Below the pieces are notes generated by a model. That model was not told the origin of the DNA. It was given only the letters and a program-made list of their open reading frames with translations, and did not search any database. From Bacteroidota bacterium (GTDB lineage: Bacteria > Bacteroidota > Bacteroidia > Chitinophagales > Chitinophagaceae): a stretch of DNA of 43,997 nt. Below, one piece after another: positions 17,301 through 24,637 of the stretch (its first letter is position 1; every line of letters begins with the position of its first letter). Location of the stretch: NCBI GenBank assembly GCA_023409975.1, contig JAEYQO010000090.1, positions 1 through 43,997 on the forward strand, read 5' to 3'. Made by a program: the position numbers and the translations under genes.

Positions 17301-17368
17301 TTTTCCTGAGCGAAAATGAAAAGAGGCGTACAGATCAGACAAAAGGCGATAAGAGAGATTAACTTCAT
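11369..17368 (-). CDS. Bacterial alpha-2-macroglobulin family protein, thioester Cys position replaced by Ser
   Basis: 1999 residues with an N-terminal signal peptide (cleavage near FIFAQE), so periplasmic or outer-membrane associated. Residues ~25-450 are a helical, repeat-like N-terminal region. The MG2 domain is marked by FTDRSIYRPGQTIYFKG near residue 600. A low-complexity Pro/Glu/Gln linker at about 1190-1225 precedes the A2M signature NETAFFEPFLRTDAEGN (about 1232). The helical thioester-type domain spans ~1440-1750. Where thioester members have Cys-x-Glu-Gln, this protein has ENESAEQVFNRYYA, with Ser1457 encoded by TCG. By family knowledge these proteins act as protease traps or envelope-defence factors. 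No class A penicillin-binding protein gene (pbpC), the usual proteobacterial partner, is adjacent. Monocistronic; it diverges from the nuo operon. Confidence 0.92.
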   Translation of the reverse strand: MKLISLIAFCLICTPLFIFAQEKDPYSREWQQADSLLKRGFPESAATIVRDIQKKAGPRNQEVQMMKAEIFLLRSEFQRNEEAFTNSIRQAEDKAATSGFPASAIWHSIAGELYWRYYQNNRWKILERSATTDLSGSPDFELWDARLFFKTISSHYRQSLARSSELEEISIERYNALLEKGENTRHLRPSLFDLLAFRALEFFQNNEKDLTRPAFHFSLDDASYFSSAVSFSRQNIQSPDSTSLQLRALRIYQRLLLLHQDDARPDALIDADLHRLEFVYQYATLPDKKRLYQQALERIATQYKPHPLAALAAVRAARLDMETNRATPYPDLRQAAVSGNHHYPAVRTRLQDIIDQYPGTEGARLARIYLDELLQKQLQLTTEEILLPNEPFRALVNYRNTPRLYARVVRLRDFRDIWSAGHHNRRALHKEILQYASFREWSVELPGTEDLAPHTTEIPIQALPTGIYALVISEKPSFATTENVMSYSLIQVSGLAAVTAEKKGFVLDRKTGTPLENINVDFYRFRYNDNIKGSELRHVSSVTSGKNGVFNSPEQPELSAIMLRQKTDTVLLAGYFYRNQAERERPSIVKTFFFTDRSIYRPGQTIYFKGITLSSSEGGRINQVLPDHETEVVFYDANGQKISSQKLTTNEFGSFSGTFQTPQGVLTGTMRIATREGETYLSVEEYKRPTFRVLMDTLKASYKLQDTVRISGTASTYSGSVVPEATVRYRVVREARFPYWWYASRWGFPRSASMEITNGTTYTDHKGRFTINFAAIPDPAVAPESKPVFHYRVSVEVTDAGGETRNANSTVPVGYADRQIVLEVPGEARVTDLDTLRAMLTNLNSQPIPGDVHMKISRLDPPRMILRTRLWSMPDQFVLDSAEFKRLFPNDPYRGEDQPENWPLAEQTWQQLFRSDPSGVIRPPASAWPESGWYLVEVQTVSRGDTLVEKRFVKVWNTRSKTRLPLALQVVPETQTVEPGQSASVQVYSAAADAFVIRQMKEKNMSFFAPEPLKGGTFSWSKTITEADRGGIAQSYVLVHNNRVYQEDAFIEVPWTNKELDISWETHRDELEPGEKETWTMVVRGSKKEKVEAEMVATLYDASLDLFRPHNLHIYNLYPRQNSYIHWQKPGFAEAYGTQIATYRGSDYEEFTKRYDRLRLFDFYSESTERFMIDGVRTKSVAREESVALAAGTPVSNAVDAQSEPDQHPAAPSGQPEEQHVAPRENLNETAFFEPFLRTDAEGNIRIEFTMPEALTEWRLLGVTHTKDMRYGFLEGSVKTQKDLMVIPNVPRFLRQGDELVLRTRVNNLTGEELEGTAWIELIDALTGRPLELPFRLQQKEQKFRVSGEGSTTISWTLQVPESLYEPVTIRVLARAGTHTDGESHTIPVVSNRMMVTETLPLWVNGNGSKAFRFDKLLASDSSGSLVHYALTVEYTGNPIWYIVKALPTLIETENESAEQVFNRYYATALAAHIVEKTPKIKAIFDRWSMESALSSFSSPLERNQELKTALLEETPWVLEAQNETEQRKRIATLFETHTLARNLEAATRKLRDMQLPDGSFPWFKGMTANQHITQYIITGLSRMEHLGLKDPQGSRSEIIQNGLRYADRKMKESYEELLRSKASMNNQHIGPIEIQYLYLRSFFSDRVSDPDEKMLQYFREQAVVHWPSFNPYLKGMIALTLKRLGNQKTVADIMQSLRETAIEKEEMGMYWMQRYTGWWWYQAPIEAQALLIEAFDEITDDRATVDKMRIWLLKNKQTQRWETTKATADAVYAMLLSGSGWLEQEPTVKIQLGDTILSGTAQKTEAGSGYWKTRMQPEQVKPSLGDITVTVSGNSNSTSWGAVYWQYFEDLDKISRASTPLEIRKQLFVQVAGPRGPELKPITSDAPIKIGDRVVIRLEILVDRDMEFVHLKDMRASGFEPADVISAYRWQSGLGYYESTRDLSTNFFFDHLRKGKYVFEYSVFASQSGEFSNGIATIQCMYAPEFSSHSEGNSVTIR

Positions 17369-17469
17369 ATGAAGAATGTAAAGAATTGATTAGACGAAAT
17401 CGGGCACAAATTCCACAATTGCTGATTTAATTCCATAATTCATGCCAGATTCGCCCTGAATTCCACGGC

Positions 17470-17499
17470 TTGTATTTTCACCACCTAAACTTACCTTTG
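17470..17499 (+). promoter_or_regulatory. nuo operon promoter
   Basis: TTG (17470-17472) and TACCTTTG (17492-17499) are 19 bp apart, a full match to the Bacteroidota promoter pattern. Transcription would start near 17506, about 25 nt before the nuoA ATG. The remaining intergenic sequence back to 17369 is AT-rich and serves the divergent alpha-2-macroglobulin gene. Confidence 0.8.
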
Positions 17500-17529
17500 T
17501 GTCTCGATTTAAGCACCATTAAAAGGCCT

Positions 17530-17922
17530 ATGGATTTTCTACTGCTCCAGTCCGCGCAAAACGCTCCTGTAGATTACATGCCGATCGTACTACAGTTGCT
17601 GGTAGCCACCGGGTTTGTTGCTATCATGCTGATGGGCACACACCTGCTGGGCCCAAAGAGGACGACGACTGATAAGCTGGTCAACTTCGAGTCGGGTATC
17701 CCCTCCGTGGGCAATGCCCGTCAGCCCATGTCCATCAAGTATTTTCTTGTGGCGATCCTTTTCGTCTTATTTGATGTGGAAGTGATCTTTTTCTATCCAT
17801 ACGCCGTCAATTTCAGGGAGTTAGGAATGGAAGGTTTCACGGCAGTTTTACTTTTTGTGGCGTTCTTTTTGTGCGGGTTTATATACATTTTACGGAAAGG
17901 AGCGTTGGAATGGGAGGATTAA
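17530..17922 (+). CDS. nuoA: NADH-quinone oxidoreductase subunit A
   Basis: Small membrane subunit of complex I next to the quinone cavity. 130 residues from the ATG at 17530 (MDFLLLQSAQ). The frame is open further upstream, but an earlier start would overlap the promoter and exceed normal length. It has three transmembrane helices and the conserved FESGIP loop between helices 1 and 2 (about residue 53), then KYFLVAILFVLFDVEVIFFY with the conserved Asp/Glu pair. First gene of the 14-gene nuo operon. Confidence 0.96.
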   Translation: MDFLLLQSAQNAPVDYMPIVLQLLVATGFVAIMLMGTHLLGPKRTTTDKLVNFESGIPSVGNARQPMSIKYFLVAILFVLFDVEVIFFYPYAVNFRELGMEGFTAVLLFVAFFLCGFIYILRKGALEWED

Positions 17923-17981
17923 TAACTCATCTGGCGATCCGGCAGATGTAAAGGTGATTGTTGACTTTAAAAATTGATGAT

Positions 17982-18551
17982 ATGCCACGTCCGGTTCAAT
18001 ATAATACAAACGATAAGGTAAAACTCGTAGATCTTCCAGAGGGTTACGCAGGTGAAGGGTTCTACGCGACTTCATTTGATAAGGTAGTCGGTCTGGCCAG
18101 AAAGAATTCGCTCTGGCCATTACCATTTGCCACTTCCTGCTGCGGAATCGAGTTTATGGCCACCATGGGTGCCAACTATGACCTGGCCAGATTTGGTTCG
18201 GAGCGTATGGGATTTACACCGCGCCAGTGCGACATGCTGCTGGTGGCCGGGACCATTTCAAAGAAGCTCGGACCTGTACTCCGGCAGGTTTACCTTCAGA
18301 TGGCAGAACCCCGATGGGTAGTAGCGATTGGAGCCTGCGCCTCCAGTGGCGGTATCTTCGATAGCTATTCTGTATTGCAGGGGATCGACCAGGTTATTCC
18401 TGTTGACGTGTACGTTCCAGGCTGTCCTCCAAGACCTGAGGGAATTCTGGATGGTATTCTCAAACTGCAGGAACTTGTAGGTAACGAAAGTCTGCGCAGA
18501 AGGAACAGCGAACAGTATAAGGCTTTAATGGAAAGCTACGGCATACAATAA
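17982..18551 (+). CDS. nuoB: NADH-quinone oxidoreductase subunit B
   Basis: Peripheral-arm subunit carrying cluster N2, the last iron-sulfur centre before quinone. 189 residues from the ATG at 17982; a TTG at 17958 extends the frame but adds no family sequence. All four N2 Cys are present: the tandem pair in ATSCCGIEF, then GACASSGG and VPGCPPRPE. The N-terminus is short and the body is highly conserved. It is separated from nuoA by 59 bp and from nuoC by 9 bp. Confidence 0.97.
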   Translation: MPRPVQYNTNDKVKLVDLPEGYAGEGFYATSFDKVVGLARKNSLWPLPFATSCCGIEFMATMGANYDLARFGSERMGFTPRQCDMLLVAGTISKKLGPVLRQVYLQMAEPRWVVAIGACASSGGIFDSYSVLQGIDQVIPVDVYVPGCPPRPEGILDGILKLQELVGNESLRRRNSEQYKALMESYGIQ

Positions 18552-18560
18552 TTAAGAGGA

Positions 18561-19094
18561 ATGTCTTTGACTTACGATATTATAAGGCAAAAGCTAACGG
18601 AGAAGTTCGGGGAAGTTCTGGTATTCGAAGAATCCTTTGGGATGCTTTCCGTAACCGTCCCCGCTGAACAGAACCTGAAGGTGCTACAGTATCTGTATGA
18701 TGCTGAAGAGCTATCGTTCAGGTTTCTCTCTGACTTGACCGGAGTGAATTATCCCGACCGGAAGAACGAGGAGTTGGCAGTAGTCTATCATTTACATAAT
18801 CTGGTTGCTAATGTCAGGTTGAGGGTCAAACTCTTTGTACCTTCAGAGAAGCCTGATGTTTATACTGCAACGAAATTATTCCCGGGGGCCAACTGGATGG
18901 AGCGGGAGACATATGATTTCTTTGGGATCAACTTCGTCGGTCATCCCGACCTGAGAAGGATTCTGAATGCGGATGAAATGGACTATTTTCCCATGCTCAA
19001 GGAATATACCCTGGAGGATCCTCAGCGGACAGATAAAGACGACGAGATGTTCGGTCGCGGCGGCACTATCGCAGCACCTAAGACAGAAGCATAA
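18561..19094 (+). CDS. nuoC: NADH-quinone oxidoreductase subunit C (30 kDa)
   Basis: 177-residue hydrophilic subunit that packs against NuoD in the connecting module. The family signature is clear at about residues 110-140: GANWMERETYDFFGINFVGH followed by PDLRRIL. It is separate from NuoD, unlike the NuoCD fusion of enterobacteria. A hairpin with a GAAA loop lies between its stop and nuoD. Confidence 0.96.
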   Translation: MSLTYDIIRQKLTEKFGEVLVFEESFGMLSVTVPAEQNLKVLQYLYDAEELSFRFLSDLTGVNYPDRKNEELAVVYHLHNLVANVRLRVKLFVPSEKPDVYTATKLFPGANWMERETYDFFGINFVGHPDLRRILNADEMDYFPMLKEYTLEDPQRTDKDDEMFGRGGTIAAPKTEA

Positions 19095-19110
19095 TTATTA
19101 ATAACGAAAG

Positions 19111-19126
19111 AAGCCCGAAAGGGCTT
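19111..19126 (+). other. GAAA-loop hairpin just before nuoD
   Basis: AAGCCC (19111-19116), GAAA (19117-19120) and GGGCTT (19121-19126) form a compact hairpin with a GNRA tetraloop, ending one base before the first possible nuoD ATG (19128). The trailing T-run is only three bases, so termination would be weak at best. Position suggests control of translation initiation or mRNA processing. Confidence 0.7.
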
Positions 19127-19127
19127 T

Positions 19128-20351
19128 ATGTATATGAGTGAAAGGAATCACATACAGCTTTCTGAAGAGTCTCTGGCCAAGCAGAGTACTACGCTGAACC
19201 TGGGCCCCACCCACCCTGCCACCCATGGGGTGTTTCAGAATGTTCTGGAAGTAGATGGAGAAAGGGTTCTTTCTACAGAGCCCACTGTCGGCTACATCCA
19301 CAGGGCTTTTGAAAAGATCGCTGAGCGCCGGCCATATTACCAGATCACTCCACTGACAGACCGACTGAACTACTGCTCGGCACCTATCAATAATATAGGT
19401 TGGCATCTGACAGTAGAAAAGCTTGTAGGTATCAAAACGCCGAAGCGGGTTGACTATCTAAGGGTGATCATCATGGAGCTGGCCAGAATCGCAGACCATA
19501 TAATCTGTAACTCAGTTATTGGTGTGGATACGGGAGCGCTGACAGGATTTACCTACGTCTTTCAGTTTCGTGAGAAGATCTACGAGATCTACGAAGAGAT
19601 CTGCGGATCCAGACTGACCACCAATATTGGCCGGTTTGGGGGTTTCGAAAGGAACTTTACGGACGCAGCCTGGGCCAAGCTGGAGGATTTCCTGAAGACG
19701 TTCCCTAAAGCGTGGAATGAGTTTGAAGATCTGCTCGTAAGGAACCGGATATTCATGGACCGCTGTATGGGCGCCGGTCCGCTCACCGCAGAAATGGCCA
19801 TGGCCTATAGTGTTACGGGTCCGAATCTGAGAGCGGCTGGTATTGATCTGGATCTGCGGGTTTCAGATCCTTACGCTTCCTATGAAGATTTTGAATTCAA
19901 AATTCCTGTTGGCTCGACAGGCGATGTATATGATCGCTTTATGGTCCGTAATATGGAAGTGTGGGAAAGCCTGGGTATCATTCAGCAGGCCATGGAAAAG
20001 CTTAAAGATCTTGATCCTTCTGTATACCATGCAGATGTACCGGAATTCTACCTTCCTGAGAAAAAAGATGTCTACACCAAAATGGAAGCCCTGATCTACC
20101 ATTTCAAGATCATCATGGGCGAGGTGGAGATATTACCCGGTGAGATCTATCATGCAGTGGAAGGTGCCAACGGCGAAGTGGGATACTACCTGATCAGTGA
20201 CGGAGGACGCAGTCCCTACAGGCTCCACTTCAGGAGACCCTGTTTTATCTACTATCAAATTTTCCCAGAAATCATCAAAAATGGCCTCCTGAGTGATGCC
20301 ATCGTTACGCTGAGTAGCCTCAACGTGATCGCAGGTGAACTGGATGCTTAA
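19128..20351 (+). CDS. nuoD: NADH-quinone oxidoreductase subunit D (49 kDa)
   Basis: 407-residue subunit forming most of the quinone-binding cavity with NuoB. Conserved markers: LGPTHPATHG near residue 25 with the quinone-headgroup His, GYIHRAFEK near residue 60, and IGRFGGFERN near 165. The C-terminus DAIVTLSSLNVIAGELDA is typical (…GE.DR in many homologues), with Ala in the last position. Either ATG, 19128 or 19134, could be the start; the second gives more room after the hairpin at 19111-19126. Confidence 0.97.
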   Translation: MYMSERNHIQLSEESLAKQSTTLNLGPTHPATHGVFQNVLEVDGERVLSTEPTVGYIHRAFEKIAERRPYYQITPLTDRLNYCSAPINNIGWHLTVEKLVGIKTPKRVDYLRVIIMELARIADHIICNSVIGVDTGALTGFTYVFQFREKIYEIYEEICGSRLTTNIGRFGGFERNFTDAAWAKLEDFLKTFPKAWNEFEDLLVRNRIFMDRCMGAGPLTAEMAMAYSVTGPNLRAAGIDLDLRVSDPYASYEDFEFKIPVGSTGDVYDRFMVRNMEVWESLGIIQQAMEKLKDLDPSVYHADVPEFYLPEKKDVYTKMEALIYHFKIIMGEVEILPGEIYHAVEGANGEVGYYLISDGGRSPYRLHFRRPCFIYYQIFPEIIKNGLLSDAIVTLSSLNVIAGELDA

Positions 20352-20362
20352 TAATTGAACGG

Positions 20363-20863
20363 ATGACAAAGTTTTCGGAAGAAAAACTGGAAAAAGCACA
20401 GGAGATCATTGCCAGATACCCTGAAGGAAAACAGAAGAGCGCCTTGATAATGTTGCTCCATCTGGCACAGGAGGAAAATGGGGGCTGGCTCGATGTTGAA
20501 TCGATGGATTACGTGGCTGGGCTTCTGAATATTCTTCCCATCGAAGTTTACGAGGTGGCGACTTTCTATACGATGTTCAATCTGAAGCCTGTAGGAAAAT
20601 ATGTCTTCGAGGTGTGTCGTACAGGCCCCTGTATGCTAAACGGAAGTGACGACATCATCGACTATATCAAAGACAAACTGGGAATTGCTGAAGGACAGAC
20701 AACCCCTGATGGTATGTTCACCCTGAAACCGGCTGAATGTCTGGGTGCCTGTGGATATGCCCCGATGATGCAACTGGGCAAACACTACCGCGAGCACCTT
20801 ACAAGGGAAAAAGTTGATCAGATTATAGACGAGTGCAGAAAAGCAGCAGCCCGGCAGAACTAG
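20363..20863 (+). CDS. nuoE: NADH-quinone oxidoreductase subunit E (24 kDa)
   Basis: 166-residue thioredoxin-like subunit of the NADH-input module, carrying the off-path [2Fe-2S] cluster N1a. The four Cys ligands are visible as CRTGPC (Cys-x4-Cys) and CLGAC (Cys-x3-Cys). The N-terminal helical region contains YPEGKQKSALIMLLHLAQEE and VYEVATFYTMF, both characteristic. It starts 11 bp after nuoD. Confidence 0.97.
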   Translation: MTKFSEEKLEKAQEIIARYPEGKQKSALIMLLHLAQEENGGWLDVESMDYVAGLLNILPIEVYEVATFYTMFNLKPVGKYVFEVCRTGPCMLNGSDDIIDYIKDKLGIAEGQTTPDGMFTLKPAECLGACGYAPMMQLGKHYREHLTREKVDQIIDECRKAAARQN

Positions 20864-20932
20864 CAAGAGGAAAAAAAATTCAGAGTATCAGGCAGTTGAT
20901 ATGGCCTGAAAACTATAACTCGGGAGTAGAAG

Positions 20933-22276
20933 ATGAAATTATTATTAGAACACGCACATATTGAGGGAATCCGGTTCTACGATACCTATCGCAGACAGGG
21001 AGGCTATCGTTCCGTGGAAAAAGCCCTCAAAATGACTCCGGACGAAGTAGTGGAGGAAGTGAAGAAGAGCGGCCTCCGGGGACGTGGGGGTGCCGGTTTC
21101 CCCACTGGTATGAAATGGAGCTTCCTTGCCAAACCGGAGGGAGTACCCCGGCACCTCGTCTGTAACGCAGACGAATCAGAGCCGGGCACTTTCAAAGACC
21201 GGTACCTGATGGAGTTCATTCCCCATCTCCTCGTTGAAGGATTGATCGTGAGCAGCTATGCACTCGGCTCTAATCTTACCTATATCTATATCAGAGGCGA
21301 GTATGCCTGGATTGTTGATATTCTTGAAGAGGCCATTGCAGAAGCGAAGAAGGCCGGCTGGCTGGGTAAGAATATCCTGGGCAGCGGATTTGATTGTGAA
21401 ATCTTTGTACACCGTGGCGCAGGAGCCTATATCTGCGGTGAAGAAACTGCTTTGATCGAATCACTTGAGGGTAAACGCGGAAACCCGCGAATCAAACCAC
21501 CATTCCCTGCGATTCAGGGTGTCTGGATGCGCCCGACGGTAGTAAACAATGTCGAAACACTTGCAGCCGTAGTACCGATCCTGAATATGGGAGGCGAGGA
21601 ATATGCCAAAATCGGTGTGGGCCGTTCTACAGGAACTAAGCTGATCTCTGCCTGCGGTAATATCAACAAACCCGGTGTTTACGAGATCGATATGACCATC
21701 TCTGTCGAAGAGTTCATTTACAGTGAACAGTATTGTGGTGGCATCCCGAACGGTAAGAAGCTAAAGGCCTGTATTCCGGGTGGATCTTCTGTTCCCATTG
21801 TCCCGGCAAACCTGCTTTTCAAAACGGCCAAAGGGGAAACCCGTTATATGAACTATGAAAGTCTGGCTGATGGAGGCTTCGCAACTGGTACCATGATGGG
21901 ATCTGGAGGTTTCATCGTGCTGGATGAGGATCAGTGTGTCGTAAGGCATACCATGACACTTGCCAGGTTCTACCAGCATGAGAGTTGCGGGCAATGCAGT
22001 CCCTGCCGAGAAGGAACAGGTTGGATGCATAAGATCCTGAAGAATATAGAATATGGAAAAGGAAAGATGAGTGATATCGATCTGCTCTGGGATATCCAGC
22101 GTAAGATCGAAGGCAACACGATCTGTCCGCTCGGAGATGCGGCTGCCTGGCCGGTAGCAGCAGCTATCCGTCATTTCCGCGATGAATTTGAATGGCATGT
22201 GACCCACCCTGAAGAAGCTCAGACCAGAAATTATGGCCTCGCAGGATACGCAGACCCACTACCTGTGCTTGCCTGA
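20933..22276 (+). CDS. nuoF: NADH-quinone oxidoreductase subunit F (51 kDa, FMN and NADH binding)
   Basis: 447-residue flavoprotein that oxidises NADH and passes electrons through FMN to cluster N3. The glycine-rich nucleotide/FMN loop GLRGRGGAGFPTG is at about residue 48. YICGEETALIESLEG follows near residue 165. The N3 ligands are in ESCGQCSPCREG (about 350) and NTICPLGD (about 395). The 69 bp gap to nuoE is larger than most in the operon. Length and order match complex I homologues. Confidence 0.97.
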   Translation: MKLLLEHAHIEGIRFYDTYRRQGGYRSVEKALKMTPDEVVEEVKKSGLRGRGGAGFPTGMKWSFLAKPEGVPRHLVCNADESEPGTFKDRYLMEFIPHLLVEGLIVSSYALGSNLTYIYIRGEYAWIVDILEEAIAEAKKAGWLGKNILGSGFDCEIFVHRGAGAYICGEETALIESLEGKRGNPRIKPPFPAIQGVWMRPTVVNNVETLAAVVPILNMGGEEYAKIGVGRSTGTKLISACGNINKPGVYEIDMTISVEEFIYSEQYCGGIPNGKKLKACIPGGSSVPIVPANLLFKTAKGETRYMNYESLADGGFATGTMMGSGGFIVLDEDQCVVRHTMTLARFYQHESCGQCSPCREGTGWMHKILKNIEYGKGKMSDIDLLWDIQRKIEGNTICPLGDAAAWPVAAAIRHFRDEFEWHVTHPEEAQTRNYGLAGYADPLPVLA

Positions 22277-22295
22277 GTAACAGTGTAGTATTTCA

Positions 22296-22311
22296 GGGCG
22301 CCCAGTCGCCC
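22296..22311 (+). other. Intercistronic hairpin between nuoF and nuoG
   Basis: GGGCG (22296-22300) pairs with CGCCC (22307-22311) around a 6-base loop, in the 56 bp gap. It is followed by CACAG and an A-rich stretch, not T, so it is not a terminator. Possibly an mRNA stability or processing element. Confidence 0.45.
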
Positions 22312-22332
22312 ACAGTTAAAAAAACTGAAACA

Positions 22333-23454
22333 ATGAGTGACCAGAAAGTCAAAGTAACTATCGATAATATCACGATAGAAGTACCGGTAGGGACTACTAT
22401 CCTGAATGCCGCAAGGCAGATAGGTGGCGAGGTGACACCACCCGCCATGTGCTACTATTCAAAGCTGGAAGGCAGCGGAGGGAAATGTCGTACCTGCCTT
22501 GTAGAGGTTAGCAAGGGATCGGAAAAAGACCCCAGGCCGATGCCAAAGCTGGTTGCCAGCTGCCGTACTACGGTTATGGATGGTATGGAAGTGAAGAATA
22601 TCACATCTGAAAGAGTACTGGATGCCAGAAAAGGTGTAGTGGAGTTTCTGTTGATCAATCACCCGCTGGATTGTCCCGTTTGCGATCAGGCTGGCGAATG
22701 TCACCTGCAGGATCTGAGCTATGAGCACGGAACGGCCGGTACGCGTTATGACTTTACCCGCAGAACCTTTGATAAAGAAGATATTGGAGACTTCATCCAG
22801 CTTCACATGACGCGCTGTATTCTTTGTTACCGTTGTGTCTACACTGCTGAGCAACTGACAGGTCGCCGGGAACACGGAGTGCTGGACAGGGGAGATCATG
22901 CAGAAATCAGCACGCTGATCGGAAAGTCGCTTGATAATGAATTCATCGGAAATGTGATCGATGTGTGTCCGGTAGGAGCGCTCACAGATCGTACCTTCCG
23001 CTTTAAGAATCGTGTCTGGTTTACAAAACCAGTGGATGCGCACCGTGATTGCCCGACCTGTTCCGGTAAAGTGCGCTTGTGGCTCCGTGGTGATGAAGTA
23101 TTCCGTGTAACAGCAAGAAAAGATAAATGGGGAGAGGTTGAAGAATTCATTTGTAACGACTGTCGCTTCCATAAGAAACAGACGAGCGACTGGGTGATCG
23201 AAGGACCTTCAAAAGTGGACAGGCACAGTGTAATTAATCAGGGACACTATGTTAATGCTGTGAAGGCGCAGACGAAACTGGTCAATGAGATCATTGGAAA
23301 GCAACCAAAGATGTTGCTGGATGTTCATGAAATCAGCGATGTTAACCGTCCCGAGATCGACCTCTCGAAAATAGATGGCCCAGCCCATTCTGATGACTTC
23401 CTGCCAAATCAGCAACTGGAGAATCAGAGAAAACTGGATGTAGGAAAGAAATAG
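22333..23454 (+). CDS. nuoG: NADH-quinone oxidoreductase subunit G, short form
   Basis: 373 residues, against roughly 700-900 for NuoG with a full molybdopterin-type domain. The N-terminal [2Fe-2S] domain (Cys in MCYYSK, GGKCRTCLVEV, ASCRT), the His/Cys cluster N5 motif HPLDCPVCDQAGEC, and the [4Fe-4S] motif RCILCYRC with distal DVCPVGAL are all intact. A short zinc-ribbon-like stretch follows (DCPTCSGKV ... ICNDCRF, about 240-275) where the molybdopterin-type [4Fe-4S] domain begins; then the protein ends in a polar tail. Loss of the large C-terminal domain seems usual in Bacteroidota NuoG, as I remember it, so this need not be a mutation. No second fragment lies downstream. Confidence 0.93.
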   Translation: MSDQKVKVTIDNITIEVPVGTTILNAARQIGGEVTPPAMCYYSKLEGSGGKCRTCLVEVSKGSEKDPRPMPKLVASCRTTVMDGMEVKNITSERVLDARKGVVEFLLINHPLDCPVCDQAGECHLQDLSYEHGTAGTRYDFTRRTFDKEDIGDFIQLHMTRCILCYRCVYTAEQLTGRREHGVLDRGDHAEISTLIGKSLDNEFIGNVIDVCPVGALTDRTFRFKNRVWFTKPVDAHRDCPTCSGKVRLWLRGDEVFRVTARKDKWGEVEEFICNDCRFHKKQTSDWVIEGPSKVDRHSVINQGHYVNAVKAQTKLVNEIIGKQPKMLLDVHEISDVNRPEIDLSKIDGPAHSDDFLPNQQLENQRKLDVGKK

Positions 23455-23545
23455 ACTTGATTATCAAATATTTCTACTGCAGAGATGTCAGAAACCGGTG
23501 AAGCAGGAGCAGTAAGAAAGAACTAATTATTTTTAACGAACTGAT

Positions 23546-23553
23546 TACTTTTG
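23546..23553 (+). promoter_or_regulatory. Candidate internal -7 element before nuoH
   Basis: TACTTTTG matches TAnnTTTG and lies in the longest gap of the operon (106 bp). No TTG is found at the -33 position, and the predicted start of transcription would almost coincide with the ATG at 23561. It may be a weak internal promoter for the membrane-arm genes or a chance match. Confidence 0.3.
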
Positions 23554-23560
23554 CGCCGCT

Positions 23561-24631
23561 ATGCTATTGATGCAAATCGACTGGCTCTTAATACTGGAAA
23601 AGATCATCCTGATTATCGTAATCATCCTTGTTTCTTTTGGCGTAGCAGCCTATGCAACCTGGGGTGAGCGCAAGGTAGCAGCGGTCATGCAGGATCGTCT
23701 GGGCCCGAACAGGGCAGGACCCCTGGGTTTGCTACAACCCCTGGCAGACGGTCTTAAACTGTTCTTCAAGGAAGAGATCATTCCACTGAGTTCCACCAGA
23801 ATACTTTTCGTTTTAGGGCCTGCCATGTTCATGATCACGGCGCTGATGACCAGTGCGGTAATCCCCTGGGGCCCGGACTTTAGTATTGGCGACAGGATCG
23901 TTTCACTGCAGGTGGCAGATGTGAACATTGGAATCCTGTTCATCTTTGCTGTGGTAAGCCTCGGCGTCTACGGCATCATGCTCGGAGGCTGGTCCTCAAA
24001 TAACAAGTACTCCCTGTTAAGTAGTGTGCGTGCAGCATCCCAGGCGATTTCCTACGAGCTTGCTCTGGGTATCAGCCTGATTGCTTTACTGATGCTGACG
24101 GGTTCTTTGAGTATGCGTGAGATCGTTCAACAGCAGCATGGTTTCTGGAATGATGGCTATTTTACCTGGCACTTCTTCAGACAGCCCCTGGGCTTCTTCA
24201 TCTTTCTGGTTTGCACTTTTGCGGAACTTAACAGAGCACCCTTCGATCTGCCCGAGGCCGAGAGCGAACTGAATATGGGCTATCACCTTGAGTATTCCTC
24301 AATGAAGTTGGGTATGTACCTGTTTGCAGAGTATATTAACATGTTCATCAGCTCTGCGATCATGGCAACACTCTTCTTTGGAGGTTACAATTATCCTTTC
24401 ATGGACGAGGTCGCAGCGAATGTACCGGAGTGGTTGTTCGTGTTGACCTGTGTAGCGGCCTTGTTTATAAAGATTACCGGATTCATCCTGTTCTTCATGT
24501 TTGTAAGATGGACGCTGCCACGCTTCCGTTATGATCAGCTCATGAAACTTGGATGGAAATCATTGATACCACTTGCATTATTCAATATGGTGATTACCGG
24601 CTTTGTGATTTTGTGGTTTATGGATAAATAG
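23561..24631 (+). CDS. nuoH: NADH-quinone oxidoreductase subunit H
   Basis: 356-residue membrane subunit forming the entry of the quinone channel and the first part of the proton path. Conserved elements: GERKVAAVMQDRLGPNRAG (about residue 30), GGWSSNNKYSLLSSVRAASQ (about 144) and ELNRAPFDLPEAESEL (about 228) with the acidic cluster of the E-channel. It has eight or nine hydrophobic helices. An alternative ATG at 23573 gives MQIDWLL and is also plausible; no strong ribosome-binding site separates the two. Confidence 0.97.
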   Translation: MLLMQIDWLLILEKIILIIVIILVSFGVAAYATWGERKVAAVMQDRLGPNRAGPLGLLQPLADGLKLFFKEEIIPLSSTRILFVLGPAMFMITALMTSAVIPWGPDFSIGDRIVSLQVADVNIGILFIFAVVSLGVYGIMLGGWSSNNKYSLLSSVRAASQAISYELALGISLIALLMLTGSLSMREIVQQQHGFWNDGYFTWHFFRQPLGFFIFLVCTFAELNRAPFDLPEAESELNMGYHLEYSSMKLGMYLFAEYINMFISSAIMATLFFGGYNYPFMDEVAANVPEWLFVLTCVAALFIKITGFILFFMFVRWTLPRFRYDQLMKLGWKSLIPLALFNMVITGFVILWFMDK

Positions 24632-24637
24632 AATAAT

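Noticed and set aside
22459..23172. 237-codon minus-strand frame inside nuoG
   Set aside because: Fully covered by the iron-sulfur motifs of nuoG on the plus strand; the antisense text has no domain character.
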